Below are positions 32,453 to 44,258 of a stretch of 64,000 nt of DNA, piece by piece. Under the pieces are notes generated by a model. It was given only the letters and a program-made list of their open reading frames with translations, was not told the DNA's origin and did not search any database. Each line of letters begins with the position of its first letter. Position 1 is the stretch's first letter. A program made the translations under genes and the position numbers. Origin of the DNA: Eustoma russellianum (taxonomy: Eukaryota; Streptophyta; Magnoliopsida; Gentianales; Gentianaceae); the NCBI GenBank assembly GCA_036186865.1, contig AP025062.1:31077501-31141500 (forward strand), read 5' to 3'.

Positions 32453-33696
32453 TATATATCCGTATCTTTTATAACGACAAACTATATAGTTATATTCTGA
32501 CGTTCCACCGACACGCCATACATATCATACACATACGTTGACGTCACACCACCATATACACGTCATATTTGTGAGTATACACAAGTCTCATATCATACAT
32601 TACAAGTCGTCTTGTTACAAAAAATTACATCGACATGTCACGAGTCCATACAACGAAAATTGTCACATCGGGTGACTACCGAACCTTCATCGACATGTCA
32701 TGTACGTACCATATAATGATTGACACACTATATGCACTCAAAATATTCAGAAATTTCGTGCGCCACATGTAAAAATCAGCCCCAAAGTCATACCATATTT
32801 ACACACATCAATCACCGAGATTTTGGCTTGAATTGTGGAAAATTCAAACCCAAACTTTTTGTCACATGGGGCCATTTTTAAACTCAGCCATTGGAGCAGA
32901 AAATACACATTATTTTATGTATATTATGTGTGACATAACATATATTATATGTTTAAGAAGTTCGAGATTAGTCGGAGAAAAATTCGTAATCGACGAAAGT
33001 CGAAAATTCATTTTTCTACGCTCACGATGCATGGAACGTTTTTGGTCATAGTGTAACATGTATCTAGACATCTTTACACATCTAAGAAATATTGGAGTGT
33101 TCTAGGAAAATAAGTTAAGGGTTGATTAAAATTTACCATACGTGCAAAGATTATACATTATTATTTGACAAAGTTTACAAAAGTAATTTCAGCACATGGT
33201 GCTGATGATGTACACACCTATTACACCTCATTTGGAGCCTAGGTGGATCTTGTTTGGCACTTTAATTTCTGGAGGATAACCCACATGTAATTTCTGACAT
33301 TAAAGAAGGCAAGAAACACATGAAAACAATTCAAAATAAAACACATGCTGAAACTTTCAGCACATGTCTTGATTTGGCAGATTTTTTGCACTAAGTTTGC
33401 ACCAAGTTTCTTCCAAAATTGTGGGCCAATCACATTTTGATTGATCAGTAATTAACATACTTGATTTTAAGCATGTGCTTCAGATTTTTGGTTGAATTTC
33501 CATTTCATTTTATGGAGTGCCAAGGTGGATAAATGATGGTCAATCATGATGTGATAACTAGGCGAATACAGGTCGTTCGTACAATCATGTTTTGCCAAGT
33601 AAGCAAGGGTGTGTCACCATATTAGACAAGGCATCTTGCAAGGGTATTCAAGGCAATTTTCAAGGAAGAGTTCAGCCCTAGGGGTGGCCGCAACAA

Positions 33697-33707
33697 CTAT
33701 AAAAAGG
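33697..33707 (+). promoter_or_regulatory. TATA box of LTR E
   Basis: CTATAAAAAGG is preceded about 10 bp upstream by GGGGTGGCC, an arrangement repeated in E2 (63021-63050, minus strand) and, with a weaker TATA, in family B. Motif-based. Confidence 0.5.
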
Positions 33708-34769
33708 GGCAAGATGATTCAAGCAAGGCTAAGCCAAAGTTCATATTCTTCCAAGATCAAGCAAGACTATTCCCTTCTTCTCTTATTCTTTTCTCTTGCT
33801 CTTAGCCTCAAGCCTATCATACATATTTTCTATATCTATAGAGGCCTTGTGTATACCACCCACATACATTCATCACTTGTATAAGGTTGATCATGGTGTG
33901 ATCAAACCTTCATTTGTTTGGTGGTGATGTTCATGTTGTTGTTTTTGTTTGTTTGATTGTAAAATGGCTGAGTTGGTATTTAACTCTAGTCACCATTGTG
34001 TCAAGGTATTATTTTTGATTAGTGAATACCGAGAAAGGTGTCCTCAAAGACTGGAGTAGGACGATTTGACCGAACCAGTATAAAAATCTTGGTGTTATTT
34101 ACTTTCAGCATTTTTACTTTTAGTTTTCAGTTTTCTACATTGTTTTTATACTCACGGAAAAATAGCAAACATTTTTCAAAAATTAGAAACTTTTTACAGA
34201 AACATAGCTACATGTCTTAACTCTCCATTGGGACAAGTTTTATCCCATTCGGATAAGTATAAGTCAGTCAAATGTTCATAGTTCTGAGACTAGTGGAATC
34301 TGATTCTCAGATCTTCAAAGGTTGAGAACATCAACGTGGTTGACATACTTACCAAGAGAATTTTGAAACAATATTTTAACCCGTTGAAGTAAACAGCTTA
34401 AGTGTCATATCATAAAATGTTCATGTCATTTAGAGTTGTCAATTAATAGGAGTAACTTTTTTATTTTCAAGCACAATTTCTGGCAGATTGACATAATCTG
34501 TACAAAAACGGTTTTTGAAGGGGTTGCGCTTAAAGTTTTAATCTGAAATTTTTATGATACATTAAAAATATCTGAGAGCATATTGTCACCAAATTTCACA
34601 ATTTTTTGAGTTCTGTAACCTAGTCAACTAGTTAATTAAAATAAGGATTCTAAAACAGAAACTGTTTTCAGAAGTGAGTTATTTGGTCTAAAAAGTTTTA
34701 AAACCATATTTTTTGCACTTACTATTCAACTCCCCCTCTCCCTTCTAGTGGTGTTATACAGGTCCTATA

Positions 34770-35850
34770 GACACAAATTCTCAGCTCCTAGAACTCTTGA
34801 ACCAAATGATGTTGTGGAAAGGAAGAATAGAACACTTCAAGAAATGAGTAGAGCCGTGCAAAATGAATTTGAGCTACCTAAGTATTTTTGGGCTGAAGTG
34901 ATAAAGACTGCTTTTCATGTAATGAATAGAGTTTACTTGAGACCATCTTTTAAAAAGACTCCTTATTAGCTTTGGACAGGAAGAGTACCCAACATTGGAT
35001 ATTTCAAGGTATTTGGTTGTGAGTGTTTTATACTTAATACAAAAGATAACTTGGATAAACTCAATTTCAAAGCAGATGAAGGAATATTTATCGGTTATAC
35101 TTAAAATAACAATGCATTTAGGCTATACAATAAAAGAAATATGAAGGTTGAAGAGTCAATTCATGTTAGGTTTGGTGAATTCCTTGATAATGAACCAAGT
35201 CTAAATGATTATGAAGAAAGTGAAATAATTGAAGTCATATAGAAAATCTTGAAAATCCAAAAGGACACATTTTTGTTGATCTTGGAATTGATCCACTTGA
35301 AAGTGGACCTAAGATAGAAGAAGTGGAAGAAATAAAAGGTGATACTTCAAATCTATCGGAATCATATAAATATAAGAATGACACCTGGAAGAGCTAATAT
35401 TAGGAGAAACTAGTCAAAGCGTATTGTCAAGGAGAAAATTCTATGAAAATGCCTTCATTTCACAAGTTGATCCTAAGAATATAAAAGAGGCTATAGTTGA
35501 TGAAGAGTGGATAGTATCCATGCAAGAAGAGCTAAATCAATTTTAGAGAAGTGATATTTGGGAGTTAGTGGCTAAATCTAGTGATCACCCTATAATTGAC
35601 ACTAGATGGTTATTTAGAAATAAAATGGATGAACAAATAAACATAACTAGAAACAAAGCTAGGTTTGTAGCTCAGGAATATAGACAAGAAGAAGATATAG
35701 ATTATGATGAAACTTTTGTCCCCATAGCTAGATTAGAAGCTATTAGAATGCTACTAGCTTATGCATGCTATAAGGATTTCAAGCTATATCACATGAATGT
35801 AAAATCAGCCTTCTTAACTGGAATAATTCAAGAAGAAGTATATGTAGCTC
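34770..35850 (+). pseudogene. D pol, first part: integrase end, linker, RT start
   Basis: The first readable codons are HKFSAPRTLEPNDVVERKN, around the integrase Glu. PKYFWAEVIKTAFHVMNRV follows, then a stop at 34967-34969 and, in the same frame, YFKVFGCECFILN and FIGYT with another stop. An acidic linker runs to about 35500. RT begins with DTRWLFRNKMDEQ, NKARFVAQEYRQE and MNVKSAFLTG, ending at EEVYVA where B1 is inserted. Conserved positions are mutated (ARFVAQEY for ARLVAQGY), which fits age. Confidence 0.85.
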
Positions 35851-38800
35851 TGTAGGATCTGCAAGGCACCACTAGAAGGGGGGGTTGAATAGATTGTGCG
35901 GAAAGTGTGGTTTTTAAAATTTGTTTAAACCTAAACAATTCAACTTCTGAAAACAGATTCTGTTTTCAGGACCAGTTTTAAAACGTTTTTAAAACCAGGT
36001 TATAGGTCTCCAAAAATTATGAAATTTTGAGAGAACTTATCCTCCGATGTTATGAGGATTCCCTAAAAATTTCAAATTAAAATTCAACCTTTAACCCCTT
36101 CAAAAATCGTTGGTAATCAGATTGCTCGAATCTGCCAGAATCAGTAGACGGTATTGAAAAATTTATTCCTATTTGTGTGTATGTCCAAATGCTCTGAAAC
36201 TTTGACCACTAACTCCTTATATACTATATTTAATTAGGTTGTAACAGTTTTGCAAAATTCGTTTGGGAAGTTAGTCAAATACGATCAAAGTCTCAACCTT
36301 TGCAAGCCTGAAAATCAGACTGCACTAGTCTCAGAACTTTGGACGTTTGGATGACTTATACTTGTCCAAAAGGGTTGAAACTTGTGCCAATAGAACCCTA
36401 GAACGTGTGGCTATGTCTTCTGAATGTTTCATAATTTTTGAAATTCGTTTACTATTTTTACGAACGTGATTAAAAACAGTAAACAGTGCTGAAACAGAAA
36501 ATCTGTGCTGAAAGTAAATGACACCAAGAATTTTATACTGGTTCGATTATCAACAACCTACTCCAGTCTTCAAGGAACACCTTCCTTGGTTCACACTAAT
36601 CACGCAACTCAAAAACACCTTACCACAGGGTTGATGGAGTTACACACCAACTCCAACCCTTTACAAACCTTTTATGTTCAATACAATGCACACGAACACC
36701 ACCACCTTGCAAGATCGAAAATTGATCACACCTTGATCAATCTTTTAAAAAGATATAGAGTATGTGATGATATATGACAAGCCTATTCAAGATTGAAAGA
36801 TATGAATACAATAGGCTTACAAGAAGAAAAAAGAAAGAGAGTGTAGAAGAAGAAGGCTAGAACACTTTTGATCTTTGATTTTGCAATTCTTGTTCTTGTT
36901 CTTGTTTTGCTCTTCTTCCTTCTTTTTAATCACATTGTGGCCGCCCCCACTAGTGCTCTCCCCTCTTGAAAATTGTCTTTTAAGTCCTTGGGAGAATGTG
37001 TAGCATCATTTTGACAAGGCCTTGCTTACTTGGCATCTTCTTATTGGATGATCATTTAAGCTTCGCTTACTTGGCACCTTCTTATTGGATAAATGTTGTC
37101 ATCATTGATGACTTGGAAAAATCTGAGAATTACACTTGAACATGTGCCAAAATCATCACAAAATAACTTCCATAAATCATAAGATATATCACATGAATTC
37201 CAAGACAAAAATCCCTTCCTTTCTAAGACAAAATTTCGCCCATTATGTGACATTGCCATGCTGAATTTTCAGCATGTGCATCATTCCATTTCATTCAAAA
37301 TAATACCAAATTTAATTTGATTTTTATTTATAAAATGAATCATCAATTAAATGGTAAATATTCCTATCACATGAGAAATGAATATGGACACCTTTTAGCT
37401 CATATATTCGGCCACACAAGTCTCACACTTGCTGAAAAATTTTCATCATGTGTGATATATAAAATATCACACTTTATTAATTTAAATAATATTAAAATCA
37501 TTTCTATTTCTTCTTCCAATCAATCACACAATAAAAGATGATGAAATATATCACAATAAAGTCCAAGAATTCGGCCAGCAATATTTAACATGCTGAAATT
37601 TTCAGCATGTGATATAAGAGAGACAAATTTTGAATTCTTACCATTTTGTAGCTTCTCTCTTTAATTCACCAACATTGTATGATTGATCCTTGACCAATCA
37701 ATATGCCAACAAGGCTCCAAATAAGCTCCATCTCAGCTGTAGGTGGCGTTGGATATGTATGTGCATGTGCTGCAATTTATTTTTGCTAACTTTGTAAAAT
37801 AATGCACATTTAATAATACACACATGTTATATTCCACTCAGCCCTTAATTTAATTTTCTAGAACACTTTAAGATGTATATCATATGTAAAAAGTGTCTAG
37901 ATACGTGTCGCATGATGTACAAAAAACGTTTCATGTGTTGTGTGCGTAGAAAACTGAATTTTCAATATTTATCGATTACCCGATTTTTCTCTAATTTAAA
38001 TTCCAACTTTTGCACATGTTATATATATATATTATGTTATACATAATATATATAATATATACTTTAAATCTCAGCACTTGGCTGGTCTAAAGTGATACCA
38101 TTAACATGTGACAAAATTAAACTTGGAATCTTCACATTTTGGCCTTAATGTGGATTAATTTGTGTGTGCCAACATGGAAAGTATTTTTGGCTGAATATTC
38201 TGTCATGTGCACGAAATTTTCATCAATTTTTGAAGTATAGGGGCTGGCCATTTATTTATGGCAAGTACATGACACGTTGGCAAAGTTTTGGTATTCGCCC
38301 GATACGACAATTTTCGGTTTAGAACCTTTTATCGTGTCGTATTTGATTTGTCATCACCATATCTTATATCATATGATGTAAGACCTGAATATACTCATAA
38401 ATATGAGTTAAGTATAGTGGTGTGACGTTAACGTACGTATGTAAAATATATAACGTGTCGGTAGTACGTTGGAATACATGTGTATGTGCCTTTTTTCAAA
38501 AAATCTAAAAATATATGTAATATATGTATATGTGGCGTGTATAATTGAGAGGGGAGGAGGAGAAAACTTTCCTTCCTTAGCTTTGTTGCCTTTGTGCCTT
38601 TTCCAAATGTGGCTTCCTTTAATGAACTACTTAGTTTAATAAACTAAGTACTTCACTTAATGAACTACTTTAGTTCATTAATAGTGGCACCTGAAAATTG
38701 TATAAACACAACAAATGTTTGCCATATTATGTAAGCTTTAACGCTTCATGGCTCGTTAGTCCGGCAACATTATATATAAGCTAAATAAGGCAAGTAATAG

Positions 38801-38909
38801 CAAAGTATCATGCATACATGTATATCTTATGCACGATTTATATTATGCTCGTTTTTGTACACATTTAAATCATGTATTTGAAAATCACTCAAACCCCTTT
38901 TTCTCTACA
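35851..38909 (-). repeat. B1 3' LTR
   Basis: It starts TGTAGGATCTGC and ends TTCTCTACA in window orientation. It pairs with 40091-43124. Three hairpins of the CATGCTGAAA...TTTCAGCATG type lie at 37257-37276, 37427-37452 (with a mismatch) and 37589-37610. AT-rich (38025-38060) and ACTTAGTTTA-type (38620-38680) palindromes lie nearer the U3 end. Confidence 0.93.
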
Positions 38910-38922
38910 ATCTCCTCCTTTT
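38910..38922 (-). other. Polypurine tract of B1
   Basis: The minus strand reads AAAAGGAGGAGAT next to the 3' LTR, preceded by TTTTGAAAATCATC as in the other SIRE-like elements. Confidence 0.83.
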
Positions 38923-39165
38923 GATGATTTTCAAAATAACTTATGCACATGATTTATATCCTATCACTCCCCCTTCAATTATGCATAAATTCAAAATTCG
39001 AAATTTAAATTTCGAATCCGCTCCCCCTTGATTTATGCAATCAATATCTCTCTCCCCCTTAAATCATGCTTTCTCTCTCCCTTTATTTTGGAAAGCTAAT
39101 CAAAAGATGCCTATAAAGAAAAAAAACATGCATTTCATATACGTGTGTTCGTAAGGATTATTTAT

Positions 39166-40034
39166 TCAACCCTTTGAAAATGTCCCTTTTGGTACCCAAA
39201 TTTGGGTGACTTTTCTAGGCCTTCCAAAAGGTGAGAAAGGTGATAAGAACGCAACATAATATACTTTAGGTGCAACTGTGTCTGGCCTTTGGCCAAGAAC
39301 TCCTTTATACGCATTATATGTAGGACATTTTTGATATGTCCTTGTTTTTGTATGCGTAGTGCGTGGATGGAATGAATGTCGTATATGCATCACTCTTTTC
39401 TTTTCATATATATATGGTACAAAATTGTATTTCGCATGATATGAAGAGGAAGTGGGACGTGATGAGGGAATAGGCAATTTTTGCGTCATCTTAGATGCCA
39501 TTTGAGGCTTTGGGGTGTCTACTTTCTTAGACACAATAAACTTAGTTTGTTTGGTGGATACTTCATTAGTATCAACGTATCCCAACCCCATTGTGTCACT
39601 ATCATACTTTTGTGATAAGATAATACGATGCAGCATGTTAGATCCCGTGTCAAATTGTTTCACCTTTTTCTCTACATCCGCATTCCTTGATTTCAAGTTT
39701 GAAATCTTGGATTTCAATTCAATGTTCTCGGATGACAATGATGAAATTTCAGATTTTAATGAATTTATAATGCATGACGACTCTTCTTTTGAATCGTTTA
39801 ATTGAGACACAAGATCTTTGTTAGAAGATTGTAACAATTTTTGTCTTCAATTAACCGTTTCTTTTGTTTTGCAAGAGTTCTAGCAAAATTATGTAATTCA
39901 AGATATTCAACATATAAATCATCATAAGATAGTTCAGAATCCGAGTCAGAATCAGAATTTACCTCATTTTCAAACAGTGGAGGCATTTGGCTTGACATAT
40001 CTTTTTCCTCGGTTTCGTGGCTAGTGGTTGCCAT
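39166..40034 (-). pseudogene. B1 Gag remnant: N-terminal tag joined to the coiled-coil tail
   Basis: Translation from the ATG at 40034 gives MATTSHETEEKDMSS and the usual Gag start QMPPLF. It then goes straight into an acidic SDSDSDSELSYDDLYVEYL stretch that in A1 gag lies after the zinc knuckle. Capsid and zinc knuckle are therefore missing. A coiled coil follows (SEISSLSSENIELKSKIS and neighbours), then the basic tail ending QIWVPKGTFS as in A1 Gag. One indel in an A-run near 39835 splits it into two frames; otherwise it would be one product of roughly 290 residues. It cannot package RNA by itself. It might bind full-length Gag through the coiled coil (inference). The open frame extends upstream to 40178, but that part is LTR. 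Confidence 0.8.
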
Positions 40035-40076
40035 CTCACGTAGATCGTTGGATCCTTTTGTTGTGAGTGTTCCTGC

Positions 40077-40088
40077 GCTCCGATACCA
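40077..40088 (-). other. Primer-binding site of B1
   Basis: The minus strand reads TGGTATCGGAGC, two bases after the 5' LTR. This is an initiator tRNA-Met match with one variant base relative to A1. Confidence 0.85.
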
Positions 40089-40090
40089 CT

Positions 40091-43000
40091 TGTAGGATCT
40101 GCAAGGCACCACTAGAAGGGGGGGTTGAATAGATGGTGCGGAAAGTGTGGTTTTTAAAATTTGTTTAAACCTAAACAATTCAACTTCTGAAAACAGATTC
40201 TGTTTTCAGGACCAGTTTTAAAATGTTTTTAAAACCAGGTTATAGGTCTCCACAAATTATGAAATTTTGAGAGGACTTAGCCTCAGATGTTATGAGGATC
40301 CCCTAAAAATTTCAAATTAAAATTCAACCTTTAACCCCTTCAAAAACCGTTGGTAATCAGATTGCTCGAATCTGCCAGAAACGGTAGACAGTTTTGAAAA
40401 GTTTATTCCTATTTGTGTGCATGTCCAAATGCTCTGAAACTTTGACCACTAACTCCTTATATACTATATTTAATTAGGTTGAAACAGTTTTGCAAAATTC
40501 TTTTGAGAAGTTAGTCAAATACGATCAAAGTCTCAACCTTTACAAGCCTGAAAATCAGACTGCACTAGTCTCAGAACTTTGGACGTTTGGATGACTTATA
40601 CTTGTCCAAAAGGGTTGAAACTTGTGCCAAACGAACCCTAGAACGTGTGGATATGTCTTATGAAAGTTTTGTAATTTTTGAAATTCGTTTACTATTTTTA
40701 CGAACGTGATTAAAAACAGTAAACAGTGCTGAAAGTAAATGACACCAAGAATTTTATACTGGTTCGGTTATCAACAACCTGCTCCAGTCTTCAAGGAACA
40801 CCTTCCTTGGTTTACACTAATCACGCAACTCAAAAACACCTTACCACAGGGTTGATGGATTTACACACCAACTCCAACCCTTTACAAACCTTGTATGTTC
40901 AATACAATGCACACGAACACCACCACCTTGCAAGATTGGAAATTGATCACACCTTGATCAATCTTTTACAAAGATATAGAGTATGTAGTGATATATGACA
41001 AGCATATTCAAGATTGAAAGATATGAATACAATAGGCTTACAAGAAGAAAAAAGAAAGAGAGTGTAGAAGAAGAAGGCTAGAACACTTTTGATCTTTGAT
41101 TTTGCAATTCTTGTTCTTGTTCTTGTTTTGCTCTAATTCCTTCTTTTTAATCACATTGTGGCCGCCCCCACTAGTGCTCTCCCCTCTTGAAAATTGCCTT
41201 CTAAGTCCTTGGGAGAATGTGTAGCATCATTTTGACAAGGCCTTGCTTACTTGGCATCTTCTTATTGGATGATCATTTAAGCTTCGCTTACTTGGCACCT
41301 TCTTATTGGATAAATGTTGTCATCATTGATGACTTGGAAAAATCTGAGAATTACACTTGAACATGTGTCAAAATCATCACAAAATAACTTCCATAAATCA
41401 TAAGATATATCACATAAATTCCAAGACAAAAATCCCTTCCTTTCTAAGACAAAATTTCGCCCATTATGTGACATTGCCATGCTGAATTTTCAGCATCTGC
41501 ATCATTCCATTTCATTCAAAATAATGCCAAATTTAATTTGATTTTTCTTTATAAAATGAATCACCAATTAAATGGTCAATATTCCTATCACATGAGAAAT
41601 GAATATGGACACCTTTTAGCTCATATATTCGGCCACACAAGTCTCACACATGCTGAAAAATTTTCAGCATGTGTGATATATAAATATCACACTTTATTAA
41701 TTTAAATAATATTAAAATCATTTCCATTTCTTCTTCCAATCAATCACACAATAAAAGATGATGACATATATCACAATAAAGTCCAAGAATTCGGCCAGCA
41801 ATATTTAGCATGCTGAAATTTTCAGCATGTGATATGAGAGAGACAAATTTTGAATTCTTACCATTTTGTAGCTTCTCTCTTTAATTCGCCAACATTGTAT
41901 GATTGATCCTTGACCAATCAATATGCCAACAAGGCTCCAAATAAGATCCATCTCAGCTGTAGGTGGCGTTGGATATGTATGTGCATGTGCTGAAATTTAT
42001 TTTTGCTGACTTTGTAAAATAATAAACATTTAATAATACACACATGTTATATTCCACTCAGCCCTTAATTTAATTTTTTAGAACACTTTAAGATGTATAT
42101 CATATGTAAAAGTGTCTAGATACGTGTCACATGATGTACAAAAAACGTTCCATGTGTTGTGTGCGTAGAAAACTGAATTTTCAATATTTATCGATTACCC
42201 GATTTTTCTCTAATTTAAATTCCAACTTTTGTACATGTTATATATATTATGTTATACATAATATATATAATATATACTTTAAATCTCAGCACTTGGCTGG
42301 TCTAAAGTGGTACCATTAACATGTGACAAAATTAAACTTGGAATCTTCACATTTTGGCCTTAATATGGATTAATTTGTGTGTGCCAATATGGAAAGTACT
42401 TTTGGATGAATATTCTGTCATGTGCACGAAATTTTCATCAATTTTTGAAGTATAGGGGCTGGCCATTTATTTATGGCAAGTACATGACACGTTGGCAAAG
42501 TTTCGGTATTCGCCCGATACGACAATTTTCGGTTTAGAACCTTTTATCGTGTCGTATTTGATTTGTCATCACCATATCTTATATCATATGATATAAGACC
42601 TGAATATACTCATAAATATGAGTTAAGTATAGTGGTGTGACGTTAACGTACGTACGTAAAATATATAACGTGTCGGTAGTACGTTGGAATGCATGTGTAT
42701 GTGCCTTTTTTCAAAAAATCTGAAAATATATGTAATATATGTATATGTGGCGTGTATAATTGAGAGGGGAGGAGGAGAAAACTTTCCTTCCTTAGCTTTG
42801 TTGCCTTTGTGCCTTTTCCAAATGTGGCTTCCTTTAATGAACTACTTAGTTTAATAAACTAAGTACTTCATTTAATGAACTACTTTAGTTCATTAATAGT
42901 GGCATCTGAAAATAGTATAAACACAACAAATGTTTGCCATATGATGTAAGCTTTAACGCTTCATGGCTCGTTAGTCCGGCAACATTATATATAAGCTAAA

Positions 43001-43124
43001 TAAGGCAAGTAATAGCAAAGCATCATGCGTACATGTATATCTTATGCACGTTTTATCTTATGCTCGTTTTTGTACACATTTAAATCATGTATTTGAAAAT
43101 CACTCAAACCCCTTTTTCTCTACA
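40091..43124 (-). repeat. B1 5' LTR
   Basis: It is 3034 bp and pairs with 35851-38909. Its central hairpin (41645-41675) is a 31-bp perfect palindrome with a single central base. The flanking hairpins lie at 41479-41496 and 41808-41830. The minus-strand TATA region is weak (TTAAAAAG near 41145), preceded by GGGCGGCC. Confidence 0.93.
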
Positions 43125-44258
43125 AGCTCAACCACCGGGTTTTGAAAATCATGATTACCCAAATCATGTATTCAAACTCAAAAAGGCTCTCTATGAACTT
43201 AAACAAGCTCCTAGGGTACGGTATGAGAGATTAAGTAATTTTCTTCTTTAAAATGGTTTTTCAAGATGAAAAGTTGACTCTACATTATTTATTTAATGAA
43301 AAGGAAATAATCAACTACTTATTCAAATATATATTGATGATATTATATTTGGTGCTACTAATGACTATCTTTGTGAGCATCTTGCAAAGTTGATGGAAGG
43401 AGAATTTGAAATGAGCGCGATGGGTGAACTCAACTACTTTCTTGGACTTCAAATAAAACAAAGTCAAGATAGAATATACATATCTCAAACAAAGTATACC
43501 AAGGATCTCCTCAAGAAATACAAGTTTGACTATGGAAGGAGTGTAAGGACACCAATGTGCACGAGTACAAAGCTGGACAAGGATGAAAAAGAAAAGCGAG
43601 TTGAGGTAACTAAATAAAAGAATATTATTGGCAGTTTACTTTATTTAACCGCTCGTAGACCGGATATTTTACATATTGTGTGCTTATGTGCTATGTTTCA
43701 AAGTATGCCTAATGAATCGCATCTAGTTGGCATAAAACGTATTTTTAGTTATTTGAAAGGTACTTTAAACTTTAGGCTATTTTACCCTCAAAAATGGGTG
43801 TTTTGACTTAAGAGAGTATAGTGACTCCGACTATGCCAGAAATCTAATTGATAGGAAAAGAACCATCAGGACATGTCAATTTCTTGGAGATTGCTTGGTG
43901 TCTTGGTTTTCCAAGAAACAAAATAGCGTGTCACTTTCAACAATAGAATCTGAATAAGTCTGGCCGCCCTATGTTGTGCCCAACTACTTTAGATGATAAA
44001 CACCTTGAATGACTACATTTTCAAGCTTGATAAAGTACATATCCTATGTGACAATACTTCAGCCATAAGTATAGCACAACATCATATCCACCATAGTAGA
44101 ACAAAGCACATTGAAGTGAGGCACCACGTTATAAGAGACTGTGTTCAAAAAAGGATTGGTATGTGTTGAATTTCTTCCAACACATGATCAACTAGTGATA
44201 TTTTCACCAAATCCCTTTCCAGCAAGACATTTGAATCAATTAGAACACGATTATGAAT
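43125..44258 (+). pseudogene. D pol, second part: RT end and RNase H
   Basis: Directly after the duplicated AGCTC the RT frame resumes with PPGFENHDYPNHVFKLKKAL. It shows the catalytic box as IYIDDIIFGAT (43327-43360) and then MGELNYFLGLQIKQ. Stops and shifts are frequent. RNase H is recognisable as YSDSDYARN, WFSKKQNSVSLSTIES, CDNTSAISI and HIEVRHHVIRD. The active-site Glu sits next to a stop (IESE then TAA). The sequence ends near the SKTFESIRTR block, the usual end of pol. Confidence 0.82.

Larger units (their letters stand above)
30818..34769 (+). repeat. LTR E: 3' LTR of F
   Basis: It starts TGTTCAGAATTTGG after the polypurine tract and ends near TACAGGTCCTATA at 34769, matching the B-family end (GCAGATCCTACA) in pattern. 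Without the LINE-2 insertion it is about 2.7 kb. It contains a U3 block shared with family B (30960-31040), a TATA motif, an R/U5 core (34021-34095) and at least one ACATGCTGAAA hairpin (33340-33367). It then butts directly against integrase codons of D. Confidence 0.8.
35851..43124 (-). mobile_element. B1: non-autonomous deletion derivative with 3-kb LTRs, inserted in D
   Basis: Two LTRs (3059 and 3034 bp) flank only 1181 bp of interior. The target duplication AGCTC is exact (35846-35850 and 43125-43129), and D reverse transcriptase continues across it. A primer-binding site and a polypurine tract are present. The interior holds part of gag only, with no protease, integrase, RT or RNase H, so movement would need enzymes from another element. 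The LTRs differ at many sites, so the insertion is older than A1. Confidence 0.93.

Noticed and set aside
36505..36777. A 90-codon ORF repeated in all family B LTRs (also 40726-40998 and 55152-55424)
   Set aside because: It overlaps the conserved non-coding LTR core, and its first codons coincide with that core. Conservation is better explained at the nucleic-acid level.
39515..39805. Plus-strand ORF opposite the B1 Gag remnant
   Set aside because: It is an antisense shadow of the coiled-coil coding sequence, with no motif of its own.
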